Shown here piece by piece: positions 31,697 through 42,245 of a DNA stretch of 64,000 bases. Under the pieces are notes generated by a model. That model saw only the letters and a program-made list of their open reading frames with translations. It was not told the DNA's origin and did no database searches. The DNA lies in contig NW_015622545.1 in the NCBI RefSeq assembly GCF_000835495.1, positions 2,124,777 through 2,188,776 on the forward strand, read 5' to 3'. Every line of letters starts with the position of its first letter. Positions within the stretch are counted from its first letter, which is position 1. Source of the stretch: Cladophialophora immunda. Lineage: Eukaryota > Ascomycota > Eurotiomycetes > Chaetothyriales > Herpotrichiellaceae. A program made the translations under genes and the position numbers.

Positions 31697-31709
31697 GGAG
31701 TTGGACTCC
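31697..31709. promoter_or_regulatory. Palindromic site GGAGT-N3-ACTCC (copy 1)
   Basis: GGAGTTGGACTCC, an inverted repeat of GGAGT with a 3-nt spacer, followed by GTCCCG. It lies about 660 bp before the ATG of the allantoate-permease-like gene. Candidate dimeric regulator site; by inference only. Confidence 0.45.
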
Positions 31710-31924
31710 GTCCCGCTAGGGCCACCATCGTGCCACGACGACGGGGTGCAAGTCCGTCGGGTCCTCCCCTTCCATGCCTAGGATCTCTTCGGTTTCTTCA
31801 GTGCAAGTTTTCACAACGCCTGTATCTGCTGAATACTCCGGAGTCGCCACCTCAAGTATGAGGCTCCGATCTCCAAACCAAAACGGGTTCAGCATACACG
31901 GTGTGGATCCCCGCGTTCATGGGT

Positions 31925-31937
31925 GGAGTTCGACTCC
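31925..31937. promoter_or_regulatory. Palindromic site GGAGT-N3-ACTCC (copy 2)
   Basis: GGAGTTCGACTCC, followed by GTTCCCG, the same context as copy 1. It lies about 430 bp before the ATG of the allantoate-permease-like gene. Confidence 0.45.
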
Positions 31938-32233
31938 GTTCCCGTGCGGTCGTTATCTCTCGTCCTTAGCCACGCACCAAGACCCGATTTCGTTCTCTAT
32001 CCCACTCTATCAAGCCGCGAAGACTGTTTAGGACGTGTGGCGTACAATACAGCAGCTGCAATACGGATGTTAGATCACAGTGCATGATCTTATCATCCGG
32101 AGGGACAGAAGCAGGGCAGCAAGACCCTTGAACAGTGGCGCACACTACCTTCCTGAGAGGATGATCATCGTTTCTCTAGGCCCCATATCACCTGGAAATG
32201 GCTTGCGCGTACTTTGGTCTCGCAGGAAGAACA

Positions 32234-32243
32234 TATTTAAAAC
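32234..32243 (+). promoter_or_regulatory. TATA-like element
   Basis: TATTTAAAAC about 125 bp before the ATG at 32368. AT-rich within GC-richer flanks. Weak evidence. Confidence 0.35.
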
Positions 32244-32367
32244 ACTCGGCACTTCGTTTTGTCTGACCTCGAGGAGAAACCATCTGCGATAACGGATTTG
32301 TCTGTTAACCTGGGAATTCTTCATATCTCAGTGTGCTTGCCTCATTCTTGAGGTACAGACGGCAACA

Positions 32368-34488
32368 ATGTCCGAGGACGAGAAAGGTGGCATTCCATTG
32401 CAAGAGAAGACTGCCGCAGCTTCAATGACCCCGAAGGAGAAGGATGCCGCTTCTATCGAAGCTGGCACTTCAACTCCCTTTGAGCTTGACCAACTCGGCG
32501 GCAGAGTTAAACACTCCTTCACCGGTTCGACTGAGCAGCATGCCTTCAGTGTCCCTATCGAGGCAGACTACTGGAAGGGTGTTTATGATCAAGCTCAATA
32601 TGAGGGTCGCCACCGATTTGATCCTTCAGTCCAATGGAGTTCGAGTGAGGAAAAGAGACTCATCCGCAAGGTTTGTAACTTCTTCCCTCGTTGTTATCAA
32701 CGCTTTGGGGCTCCAAACTCTTCTAACCTCTCGTTTTAGATTGATTTCCGGATCATGCTCTGGGTTTGGATCATGTTCTCGTCCCTGGACCTTATCCGCC
32801 GAAATATCAACCGTGCCATCTCAGACAACATGGTAAGAGCCAATCACCCCTTCAATACTTGTTCAGACACTTATCGACTCAGCTTGACGAGTTGAACATG
32901 AACACAAACGATTTCAATAATGGCCAGACTATCTATCTATTCTCCTTCCTCGCAGCCGAGCTCCCTGGTGGACTGTTGAGCAAGAAGATCGGACCAGACG
33001 TTCTGACTCCCATATGCATTTGCATCTGGGGAACCATATGCTCCTGTCAGAGCCTCATTACAAATCGCACCGGCTTCTACCTGACACGGGCATTCCTGGG
33101 CATGGCCCAAGGCGGGTTCATACCTGACATGGTCCTCTACCTCACGTATTTTTACAAGAGCAATGAACTGCCCATTCGACTTTCGGTATTTTGGACCGCC
33201 ATACCCGTGACACAAATCATTGGTGCTCTTATGGCTGCAGGACTCCTCAAGATGCGTGGGTTGCACGATTGGAGCGGGTGGCAGTGGCTGTAAGCCCCTC
33301 TTGCATGTACTATTTGGATTTCGCTGACCGATATCAGCTTTCTCATCGAGGGTCTTCTCAGCATTATCGTGGGGTTGTTAACATTCCTCCTCATGCCAGC
33401 CAGTATCACCGAAACGCACAAGATTTTGCGTGGAAGGGCGACTTGGCTTCATGGGAAAGCCGGATGGTTCACCGAAAGAGAGGAGAAAATTCTGGTCAAT
33501 CGACTCCTCCGTGACGACCCATCCAAGGGCAACATGCATAACCGGCAGCACGTCAGTCTCAAGCGCATCTGGAGGGCGGTAATTGACACCGATCTGTGGC
33601 CGCTCTACATTGTGAGTTGCCTTTGGCTGTGGCACGAGCATTTTCTGACCTTACTTCAGCTCGGATTGATTGCCTTCATTCCCTTTCAGCCTGCTGCCAA
33701 CTATCTCTCTCTCACGCTGCGGAATCTGGGCTACAGCGTCTTCGAGGCGAATATGCTGGCGATCCCAGGATATGCCTTATTCTTTATCAATGTGGGTCTC
33801 ATTGCTCCTGTCGATGGGTTCGTTTGCTGACAATGGATTGCGCCTAGATCCTTGTCGTCACTTGGATGAGCGAGAGATATCGCGAAAGACTTCTATTTTC
33901 GTCTCTGAGCGTCTGGTGGGTTTTCCCATTTCTCATAGGACTGCTAGCTATTCCCCGGAGCGCAAGTCCTTGGGTCCGATATGCGCTGCTCACAGGTGTG
34001 AATGGAGAGCCATACAGTAAGCCCCCTCAAGCTTTCAGCACTTTCAGTTGCTTGCGCGGGACAGAGCTGACACGTCTCAAAACAGCACATGCGATCCTGG
34101 TCTCCTTGATTTCTCGGAACTCCAACGATGTGGGCGCACGTGCTGTTTCCGCAGCGGTATACAATATGTGCTATCAGTTCGGGTCAATCATCGCGGTGAA
34201 TGTCTATCGCAACGACGACAAACCATACTGTACGTTGAATCCCGGAGACCCTAGAGGGCTATCTGGAAGACTGACACAACAACTATAGACTACAGAGGCA
34301 ACAAAATCCTGATTGGCATTACGTGCGGAAGTATTGCACTTTTCTTCCTGGCAAAGCTATACTATGTAAAACGAAACCAGCAGAAGGAGAAGCTGTGGAT
34401 GGCGCTCAGTCCGTTGGAGCGGGAGCAATATCTTTCCAGTACTACAGACACCGGGTCACGGAGACTGGATGTACGGTTCGTCCACTAG
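32368..34488 (+). CDS. MFS transporter, allantoate permease / ACS family (Dal5-Soa1-like)
   Basis: Eight exons: 32368-32670, 32740-32832, 32883-33289, 33338-33611, 33660-33791, 33848-34016, 34086-34229, 34289-34488, giving 573 residues in continuous phase. A hydrophilic N-terminus (1-about 95) precedes helix 1 (IMLWVWIMFSSLDLI). RRNINRAISDN is the family's D-x-x-N-I-x-N-A-x-x-D-N position, and FLAAELPGGLLSKKIGPD is the inter-helix motif of the anion:cation symporter family. FYLTRAFLGMAQGGFIPDM and YLTYFYKSNELPIRLSVFW match helices 4-5. The C-terminus is cytosolic. Members import allantoate, ureidosuccinate, nicotinate, pantothenate or sulfonates (Soa1 subgroup); the substrate is not resolvable. 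The nearby Zn2Cys6 gene and arylsulfotransferase-family gene make a sulfur or aromatic compound plausible, by inference only. Confidence 0.88.
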
Positions 34489-35286
34489 GGCAGGTATTCC
34501 AACGTCGAAAACTTCAACTACCTCTATCTGCGCCTCGATGGAGATGTACGGGGTCTCATAGTAGTAGTGTTTAAGGTTGATATGATTTATCTTCCCACAA
34601 TGCTCTTTGGCCAGAACACTCAGTCTGCCGGAAATGTCCGCCCTTTCCTAGATGAATGTCTTCCTGGCCCATTGTTATGTGTTTACAATGGCTATAATAC
34701 GAATTCGGGCCACCCACAAAGCGTCCAGTTTCCGTGACAAGGAGAGGTGACAACTTATCATGAGAATACCTTGCGAATCTCCCACTCTACCGAGGGAAGA
34801 GCACGTCGTCTGGTTTCCCCGGGGCTATGTACTGCCAGCTGGTTAGGAACCCCCTGCCCACAAGTCTAGACTGTCTAGTAAGAGCAAACGAGAAAGCACC
34901 TCTTGCATTACCTCGTCAGCTCCTCGCCACTTCCTCCCGCCTTGAGCTGCTCTTTTGTGCTCAGGCAAATGAGTTTCCCACGACGTAGGCCATGGTAATT
35001 GAAGTCCCTCCTCATCCAATGAGATCAAGCCAAAGTCTGCCTTTCGGGGTTGCACTCCGTTGCTCGAAATGGCGTGCTGGCTTATCACTCCTTATCGGCG
35101 AGGGGCTGGTCACGTGGAGGGAGGCTATTCAGTCCACCGTCTGCCCTCCTTCCACAATCTGCTCTTCTTGCTCTCTTCAACTTTCAGACTTCGCTGAATC
35201 AACTACGCCCTGCGCTCGTCTACATCATCGCTTCCTGGCCCTGGACTTATCTGTCTCAATATTTTAGCTGCGTGCGTCTCTACAAC
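34489..35286. other. Intergenic region upstream of the Zn2Cys6 gene
   Basis: About 800 bp: the 3' UTR of the permease gene, then the promoter of the regulator. It contains one near copy of the palindrome at 35046-35058. No gene. Confidence 0.45.
35046..35058. promoter_or_regulatory. Near-palindromic site GGGGT-N3-ACTCC (copy 3)
   Basis: GGGGTTGCACTCC then GTT: one mismatch to the GGAGT-N3-ACTCC palindrome and the same 3' context. It lies about 230 bp before the ATG of the Zn2Cys6 gene, suggesting autoregulation. Confidence 0.35.
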
Positions 35287-37747
35287 ATGCGCCGCCATGG
35301 CGAGAGGAGAATTTCGTAAGTGGCCGGCTCGAATCCCGTTCGGTCAAGCAGACTGCTAACCACTATCGCCATACAGCTGCAAGCGCTGTCAGACCCGGAA
35401 GGTACGCTCACATCCTGTCATATCCTCATAAAAGCGACATCCATTGATCATGCCTACAGATCAAATGCTCCCGGACCACCCCGTGCAATAGTTGTACGGC
35501 AGCTGGAGTCCAGTGCGAATTCCGTGCTGATGACTGGAAGCGAGCCCCGATATCGCACGAGTATGTCGGTGCTCTGGAGGGTAGGGTTGCGGCGCTAGAA
35601 TTATTGCTTTCGAGCATCAAGACCTCTGCCGCTCCCCAGAGAAGTGCCATCATCGATGGCATTGATTTTCTTGACCACTTGTCTCCCGTTCCAAGCAAAA
35701 CTCAGCCGCACCAGGAGTCGGGTAACTCTCTGCGTGATGGCCCTCAAGGATTCTGGGGGCTGGATGAAGACGGTTTAGTGTTCGACCCTCCTTCCATGTC
35801 AAGTCGACTGATTCCTGAAACAGGCGTTGCCGTCTTCCACGCACCGGGGAGTGCCTATGGGACTGGTCTTTTCTCGTGTCACAAATCAAAGCCTGTATTG
35901 CCCTCCCAACAACCCTCCTTAGACAATATCACCAGCATTCCCAAGGTTGTCCTGCAGGAATGTATCGCTTTGTTCTTCAAATGGCAGCACCCTTTCTGCA
36001 GCCTCGTCGACCGCGATGTGCTTCTAGAAGATTGTAGACATCAGTCAAGGCTTTCGAAACACAGACCTTCCGCTCTCCTGCACTCAGTATGTGCTTTGGG
36101 TGCCCTGATGTCCGACGATCACAATATTCGGGAGTTGGCCGATCAATTCGCAGCCTCAGCGGAAGAAGCTGTGAAGAATAAATGCTTGTGGCGTCCGCAT
36201 ATCGCGACGTCTCAGACCATGTTGCTATGTGCTGCCTTTGCAACTGGGAAGGGAAACGTGTCAAAGGCCTGGATGTATTCAGGTGCGCTTCCACTTCTTT
36301 TCATCTGGCGAGAACGGTTCGACTAATCGTTGCAGGCATGGCACTACGAATGACGCAAGATCTTGGTGTTCACGAGAGCCACTCACCGCTTTTGCCGGAC
36401 CACGCTCAGAATGCGCTGCTTGTTAACTTGGAGTTGCGGCAGCGCATGTCTCTAACCTTCACTATTTCCGATAAGTTCCCACCCCACGGTTGACGAAAGG
36501 TAGATTGCACTGACTCGAGCCTTAGATTATTCAGTCTCTTTTTCGGACGCCCACCCATGAATGAAGACCATTCTCTCGCGTCGGAATTACCAGTTCTCGA
36601 TACTCCGATTTCGAGCTGGGAACAAACAACCTCCCTAGCCGATGCGCTCTCGGCACCTCCCTTGCAACAGTGGGTGGATCAGCACCGCAAAAGCAGCTTC
36701 GATGATCGAGACCAGTCTTATGTGCCGACGTTGTTGCTGATCAAGCAAGCAGAACTTGGCAACGTCATCAAAGATATTCAGTTGCAAGTACACTGCAAGC
36801 GGAAACTCCATCATCTCTCCGAGTACTACCTTCAAGCACTATACAACAAACTGAATGCCAGACTATGGAGTTGGTATGACTCTCTGCCTGGTGACATGCG
36901 GTGGAGCAGATGGAGCTCTAATTTCGAAGAGGTAGAACCGAGCGTTGCAAATCTCCAGTAGGACCATGTCTCTCATGTGTTGTTTCCGTTGAGCATCTGA
37001 CTGACAGGTTATAGCATGATATACCATACTGCGCGCATTAGTCTTAATCGGTCACTCATTTCCGCTGAAGTGCATGGGACTTCATCGGAATTTTCGAAAC
37101 TGGTGTTTGATGCCTTTGAAGCTTGCAATGGCTCCATCGAAACAATTGTCGGAATACTCCGCCGCTTCAGCGCACAGCACGCGTTGAAGAATGCACCATT
37201 TAGTTTCGCACACGGCGCGGTCACCGCTATTGACGCAACCTTGGCCATGGTTTCATGTTCTCGCAAAGTGCGCCAACCACAGCCAAATATCCAGGACACT
37301 TGTCTTTCTGCGATCGACACTGCTCTGGCTGAGATTGCCCACGCGTGGGAAATGGCCAACGATGCAAGACGTGGGCTACGACAGGTTCTGAGCAGCTGGG
37401 GCGTCTCATTCGATACCAACGATCACTCAAAGCCGGCAACTCCACAGGGGACAACGACAACCAATTCACCAAATTTCTTATATCTCCAAATTGCCGACAC
37501 GGCGCCCAATGTCATACCCAGCACCCATTATATGCAACAAAGCTTGCCAAACGTATTGCGAGCCCCTCCCCTCGACCTGGAACTTCTTGCTCAGACCGAC
37601 TTCGACGCTGAACTTAACACTATGTTTCACAATCCCGACGACTCGGATAGCAATTTCTGGAATTCCGTGATGGGTAGCGACAATGGAACACCGTCGTCAT
37701 CATCGTCGAGTGGCTCGCAGGCATCTGCTTATGTATACGGGACATGA
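35287..37747 (+). CDS. Zn2Cys6 transcription factor with Fungal_trans domain
   Basis: Six exons: 35287-35315, 35377-35401 (25 nt), 35460-36282, 36336-36474, 36526-36957, 37015-37747, giving 726 residues. The zinc cluster is split over three exons: C-KR-C-QTRKIK-C-SRTTP-C-NS-C-TAAGVQ-C, that is Cx2Cx6Cx5Cx2Cx6C, followed by a linker and a short leucine-rich dimerisation segment (ALEGRVAALELLLSSI). The middle homology region starts near FFKWQHPFCSLVDRDVLLED. LFSLFFGRPPMNED is the R-P-x-x-I/M-N-x-x-D signature; it is restored only when intron 36475-36525 (donor gttccc, non-consensus) is removed. The acidic Ser-rich C-terminus is a likely activation region. It is probably the local regulator of the adjacent permease, by position. 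Confidence 0.9.
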
Positions 37748-38992
37748 AAATGCAAAGCTGGATTTGCTGGGCACATCGGGATATCGAGCGAAGGAGCTCC
37801 CGAAGACTGGACGTGACAAGAAGATCATCGCTCAATATGGCCGGGTCAAGTGCGACTTTAATTTCAAAAGTATATGCCTTCTAAAATGCTCAGATAGCTG
37901 TCGACCTTTTCAAATTGAATCAATTACCCATGCCAGCATTCATTGGCTTTTCGGCTTAGTTGCCCAAATAGATCCACCCTGCTGAATAGGTGTCTATCCA
38001 TGATCACCATCTCTTTCCACGGGCTGGCCATGTCTCAGGAAGATCCATCTTTGCCTGTAGTTGACGGAACAAGTTCCTAGCGCAATGGGACTGAGGATAT
38101 TGCCATCCACGATCCCTTTCCGTCGAGCCACTGCTCTCCTAGCGCCAAAGGCTACTGCAAAATTCAATACGAGAGGCGTCTGCGTTCCGTTCTCAAGACA
38201 CAAGATTGTCAGGACAGCTCATACGTTCATCTTACAGAGTTAGCGACCATGGAATCCATTTCCAAGAATGCTTCGATGCCTGGTTGCCGAGGCGTATTAC
38301 GCTTTTATTCCCAAGAACCGCTAATATCGGCATGAAAAGAATTTGGGGTGACCATATACCAACAACTCTGAAGGATCTCTCTGAACCGTCACGTCAAAGG
38401 GTACTTGGCCAACTAGATTGAATGACTCAAGAACTTCACTCTCTCAAGTCTCCAACTGGTACATAGGCGGAGAGTTGCACGAAGGGAGCAGAGACAACAG
38501 ACTATCGCTACCGAGTCCGGCACGTCACGGCAGCCTACACTGGGCCATCCGACTGCTGGAACTGAGTCAATTTCCATTCTTACGACGGCCGCATTAACAA
38601 GGCGAATATCTATTATGCGACACAATGACCTAGAATGGATCAAAGGAGGACGTTTGCAGTGACGTTCCGATTTAGTTTCCACGAAGCAGTTGTGTCGACC
38701 GAGAGACAAAGAATGCCACCAGTTAGGGCAGCGGCACCACCAAGAATGCTGTCGGTCACAACAAAACAAGGGGCTCCGAAACACTAATCAGTGTGGTGAT
38801 CGCCTTTCGAAGCGTCCAGGTATTGATCTGTTTCAGTAAACAAGACAGCCGCCAAAGCCGACTTTACGTTCAATTGTGAACACAACCGTCGCAGGTATCT
38901 AACGTCTCAAAAATCCCATGTTCCTCCCGCGACAGACTCAGTGCCAGTCTCACAACGAGCAGCTTCATTGAACTCCTATCCGCCTCGCGCAG
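37748..38992. other. Gene-poor stretch
   Basis: About 1.25 kb between the regulator and an orphan gene. Short ORFs on both strands show no domain or splice support. No repeats were recognised. Confidence 0.45.
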
Positions 38993-40702
38993 ATGGCTCC
39001 TAGACACAGCTATAAGGCCCGGCGACGATCCGTCAAAGGTTTGCTTCTACTTCCGCCGTTCCATTACACAAACAAGCCATATTGACAGTTCCAAGGCAAC
39101 CATGCAAAGAGTGCTCCGAAGAACGAAGACTTGCTGATTTCTCACCCACGACATCTACAATCATCCATTACAGCTACCGTCCAAGACCCCCTACCATCTC
39201 CACAGGCGTTGATCCCCCGTCCAGTGACCAGAGCCCAGACGAGGAAACTCATTGCTGAAGCCAAAAGCCCGCAGGAGCCACTACGACGAGATTCATCATC
39301 CCCAACCATACCTGCTAGAGCTTCAGGAGAGCACATTGACAGCTCACACATTCGGAAAGACCTGGAGCCAAACTATCCTCCAGACGGCCACTCCAACAAG
39401 CAGCTTCGACAATACGTACCGGGACTCAAACTCTCCAGAGAGAACTTGAAGAAGCTCCAAAGGCAACTTCATAGTGCGTCTTCTGAGATGAGCCCAGTCC
39501 CCGCAACTAGAGGTGGCAAGCGAGGTGGAAAGCGTGGCGCAAGGTTGACAAGAGCTACGTTGACCCAGTCAGAGCTGCCTCGAGATTCTGCGACTGAGAC
39601 CACCACATCGATATCACCTGCTCGTTATCGCCAAGAAACCCTCGCCAATGTCAAGATTTTTGTGAAGAATATGGTACCCCCGCAAGATATCCGATCCCAG
39701 GTGGACGCCATCTTCAATCGTGGGATATCCAAAGAGAGGAGGAATGAAATCTCCAAGATAGCGAAGCGCATGTCCAAGCACTTTGAAGCTGTCGCTACAA
39801 GTAACCGTCGAGAAGATGACTATATCGAGGTGGTGGTTTCAGCTCTAATGGCACTGGACGAGGAGATTGTGTTTGATTTTGTGAGAAAGGCTGGTATAGC
39901 ACTCCCTTCGCATTCTGACAGTGTATGTTGTCGCGAGCTAACCCTTGTGCTAGATTTAAACTCGAGCCTCATTCCCAAACTTCCGCAATTATCATCAAAC
40001 AACGAAGCTGATCACATTAGCGACAGGCCTACAGAGCGGCAACGGGCAAACACAGACACCAAAGAACCTTCGGACGCATCACAGTCTGATGTCCTTACAT
40101 CCGAGAGTGAACCGTACAGTGGTGTTAAGACGCCTCGTCCTGACTGCACCATTGGTTTCAAAGTCTCCACGATATCTGACGTGCTGTCAAACCATGGCAT
40201 ATGCACGTCGCAGGTGGAGACGCTGTTGACGACCTTGCAATGCGAACATATCCTTTACTCAGATCCGACTGCAAACTTTACATTTGTTCGATTTCCCACC
40301 CTGGTGGTTGAAGGAAAGGCATATGGGACTGGAAAGACCATGTACGAAGCCGAGAATCAAGCCGCGGTCGCCGCAAGTTGCATGATCAACCTCTTTCGAC
40401 AGCTCGATGACGTCCACGATCGATACGCGCCCGACTCCCCATGCGGGAGAAAGACCCCCGTCGTCTTTTCCATAGCTATATGGGGACCGATGATCAATCT
40501 TTGGGTTCATTATCCCTTAGTAGAGAAGAACATCACCTCCTATCGAATGAGCGTCTTGAAGACGTACAACGCATCCGTGCCCGGTGACCTGGAAATCTTT
40601 CTTTCGATGGCCGAGCAGTTCATGAGCTGGAGTCAGGAGGACATTTTGACGGGAATAACGGGTCAGTTGCTTGCGATAGCAGAGCGTGCACCATTCATGT
40701 AG
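38993..40702 (+). CDS. Orphan hypothetical protein with dsRBD-like C-terminus
   Basis: Two exons: 38993-39038 and either 39096-40702 (intron 39039-39095, in phase, 550 residues) or a variant starting at 39089. The start is MAPRHSYKARRRSVK. The N-terminal half is basic and disordered with RGGKRGGKRGARLTR. A helical part follows (NEISKIAKRMSKHFEAVATS, then EVVVSALMALDEEIVFDFVRKAG). Near residues 370-410, FPTLVVEGKAYGTGKT followed by MYEAENQAAVAASCMINLF resembles the last strand and helix of a double-stranded-RNA-binding domain (G-x-G-x-(S/T)-K-x2-A-E-x2-A-A). A lone half-domain match is weak. No enzyme motif. It sits between two long gaps, as accessory genes often do. Confidence 0.55.
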
Positions 40703-42245
40703 GAAACAACCTCTGTGCCGGCGACGAAATGACTCGGGCTGCTCCACGCATCGAGGACGCCTCAAGGCTTCGGATTAGGGTGGAATTGACTTGGGGATCC
40801 TTTGGTTGCTCCGTGTTTCGGGAAGGACAACCCCAGCAATCTCAATTCTCCTTCTGGGCAGCTGTTTCAAGGGGTACACGGATACACGTAACTAATATAG
40901 ATATATATAACTATTGAGACCTGTTGCTGGGTCAACGCGATTCTCACAACATCTTGCGACCCAAGCATCGAAATTCCGAACCACCTTGACCTTCGCGGAA
41001 CAAGTCACGACACGTCTCCACAAAGAGAATTGCAGAGGATGCATGGTGATCATGTCCGTCCCCTTATGCATATGTACGTTCTGCTCTCGGCCTCAGGGAA
41101 GCTTTGGCCGAGAGACCTGTGCAGGGGTGCCAGGGCCTCAACCATATGTCGAGATCGATTGGTTCAGAAGACCGAAATCAACACCTCGCGAGAGACAGAT
41201 CTGGCATGTCAGTGTATTTCCTTTAATTCGGCTTGCGTTGCATGTCCACTTGGTGGCAAACCACTGCGCGTGTTGCTGGATCAAGGGTCAAGATCTAGTG
41301 GCAGCGAACCAGGCCACCATTGTTCAGTCACCGAACTAAATTTATTGAGCCACTCTGTGTTGGCACAACACTTTGCTGCATTGCATCGTCTGTCGAGGGT
41401 TGTGCTGGCTTTCGATAAGCTAGAGACCGCAGCACCTTACGGCCCTCGTTCAGGTGTGCAAAGTTTTGTCCGAGCGGCGATGTTTCCAAGGACGGCGGAG
41501 TCTGTGAGAGACGAAAGATGAGTCTGCATCTATTGTTCTGTTGCTTTCAAGCTGCGTCTACGCCTACCTCCTCTGCTCTGTATACTCGGTGCGACCAGAA
41601 ACAACCAATGGTTCCGTTTCGGTTTGGCTAGGGCCCGCGGGGATCGTCCGGCCATCTCCTCCTCCCGAACATCTGCAATCTAAAGGGCTGAGCGCACGAT
41701 GCGTTACGGTTTTCCTCCTAACGAGACTTCGTAGAGTCATTCGTTAGCCAACGACCACCGATACGCTAGCATGGAGAGCCTAGGCACTTCAGTGCTGGTT
41801 GTCGACGCCGTTGAATCGAATGATAGGGTCAAGGTAGAGATAGGTCGACCATCACATATTATTACGCCACTGGGAGGCTCATTTTGGCCCCCATCACGTT
41901 CATGGCGACCGCAAGATAAGGCTGGTAAGGCCCTTCTCTGGCCCCTGGTTCGGCTTGAGACACGTCAGCTAGCTACAGTGTCGCGACGCGTTTACAATGA
42001 GCTTACTGGCTGCCCCAGAGTCACGAGGCGGTTGAAACAACACCAACTACCAGACTAGCGACCTACAGGCACTCGGTATGGAGTTTTTGATACCACACTC
42101 ATTTCAGCCGCAACTCCTATAAAAGCAGTTGCCATCAGCCCGATCGAAGGGAAAACACCGCTCTCTGCCGATTTCTTCTGCCTCTCACGCCACGTTGTTC
42201 GCTCCCTCCCACTGTTAACTGCAAGGACTTTGCGGAGGGCACAAG
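40703..42245. other. Gene-poor stretch ending in a TATA-containing promoter
   Basis: About 1.54 kb. A short AT-rich patch occurs near 40895-40918. ORFs at 40914-41521 and 41541-42058 lack features and splice support. The last about 130 bp look like the promoter of the STAND receptor gene. Confidence 0.45.
42118..42125 (+). promoter_or_regulatory. TATA box of the STAND/NLR-like gene
   Basis: TATAAAAG, an exact consensus, 121 bp before the ATG at 42246 and the only strong TATA box noticed in the window. Confidence 0.55.

Larger units (their letters stand above)
31099..32367. other. Long intergenic region with two palindromic sites
   Basis: About 1.27 kb between two genes on the + strand. The left part holds the 3' UTR of the first MFS gene. 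The right part is the promoter region of the second MFS gene, with two GGAGT-N3-ACTCC palindromes and a TATA-like element. No coding evidence. Confidence 0.5.

Noticed and set aside
35326..35336. tRNA B-box-like GGCTCGAATCC
   Set aside because: It lies inside intron 1 of the Zn2Cys6 gene; no A box, no cloverleaf and no acceptor-stem pairing were found around it.
37994..38203. Small minus-strand ORF in the gap before the orphan gene
   Set aside because: No domain, no splice support and no similarity I can name; treated as non-coding.
40914..41521. Overlapping + strand ORFs of 140-160 codons
   Set aside because: Cys/Arg-rich, no motif and no plausible splice partners; likely chance frames.
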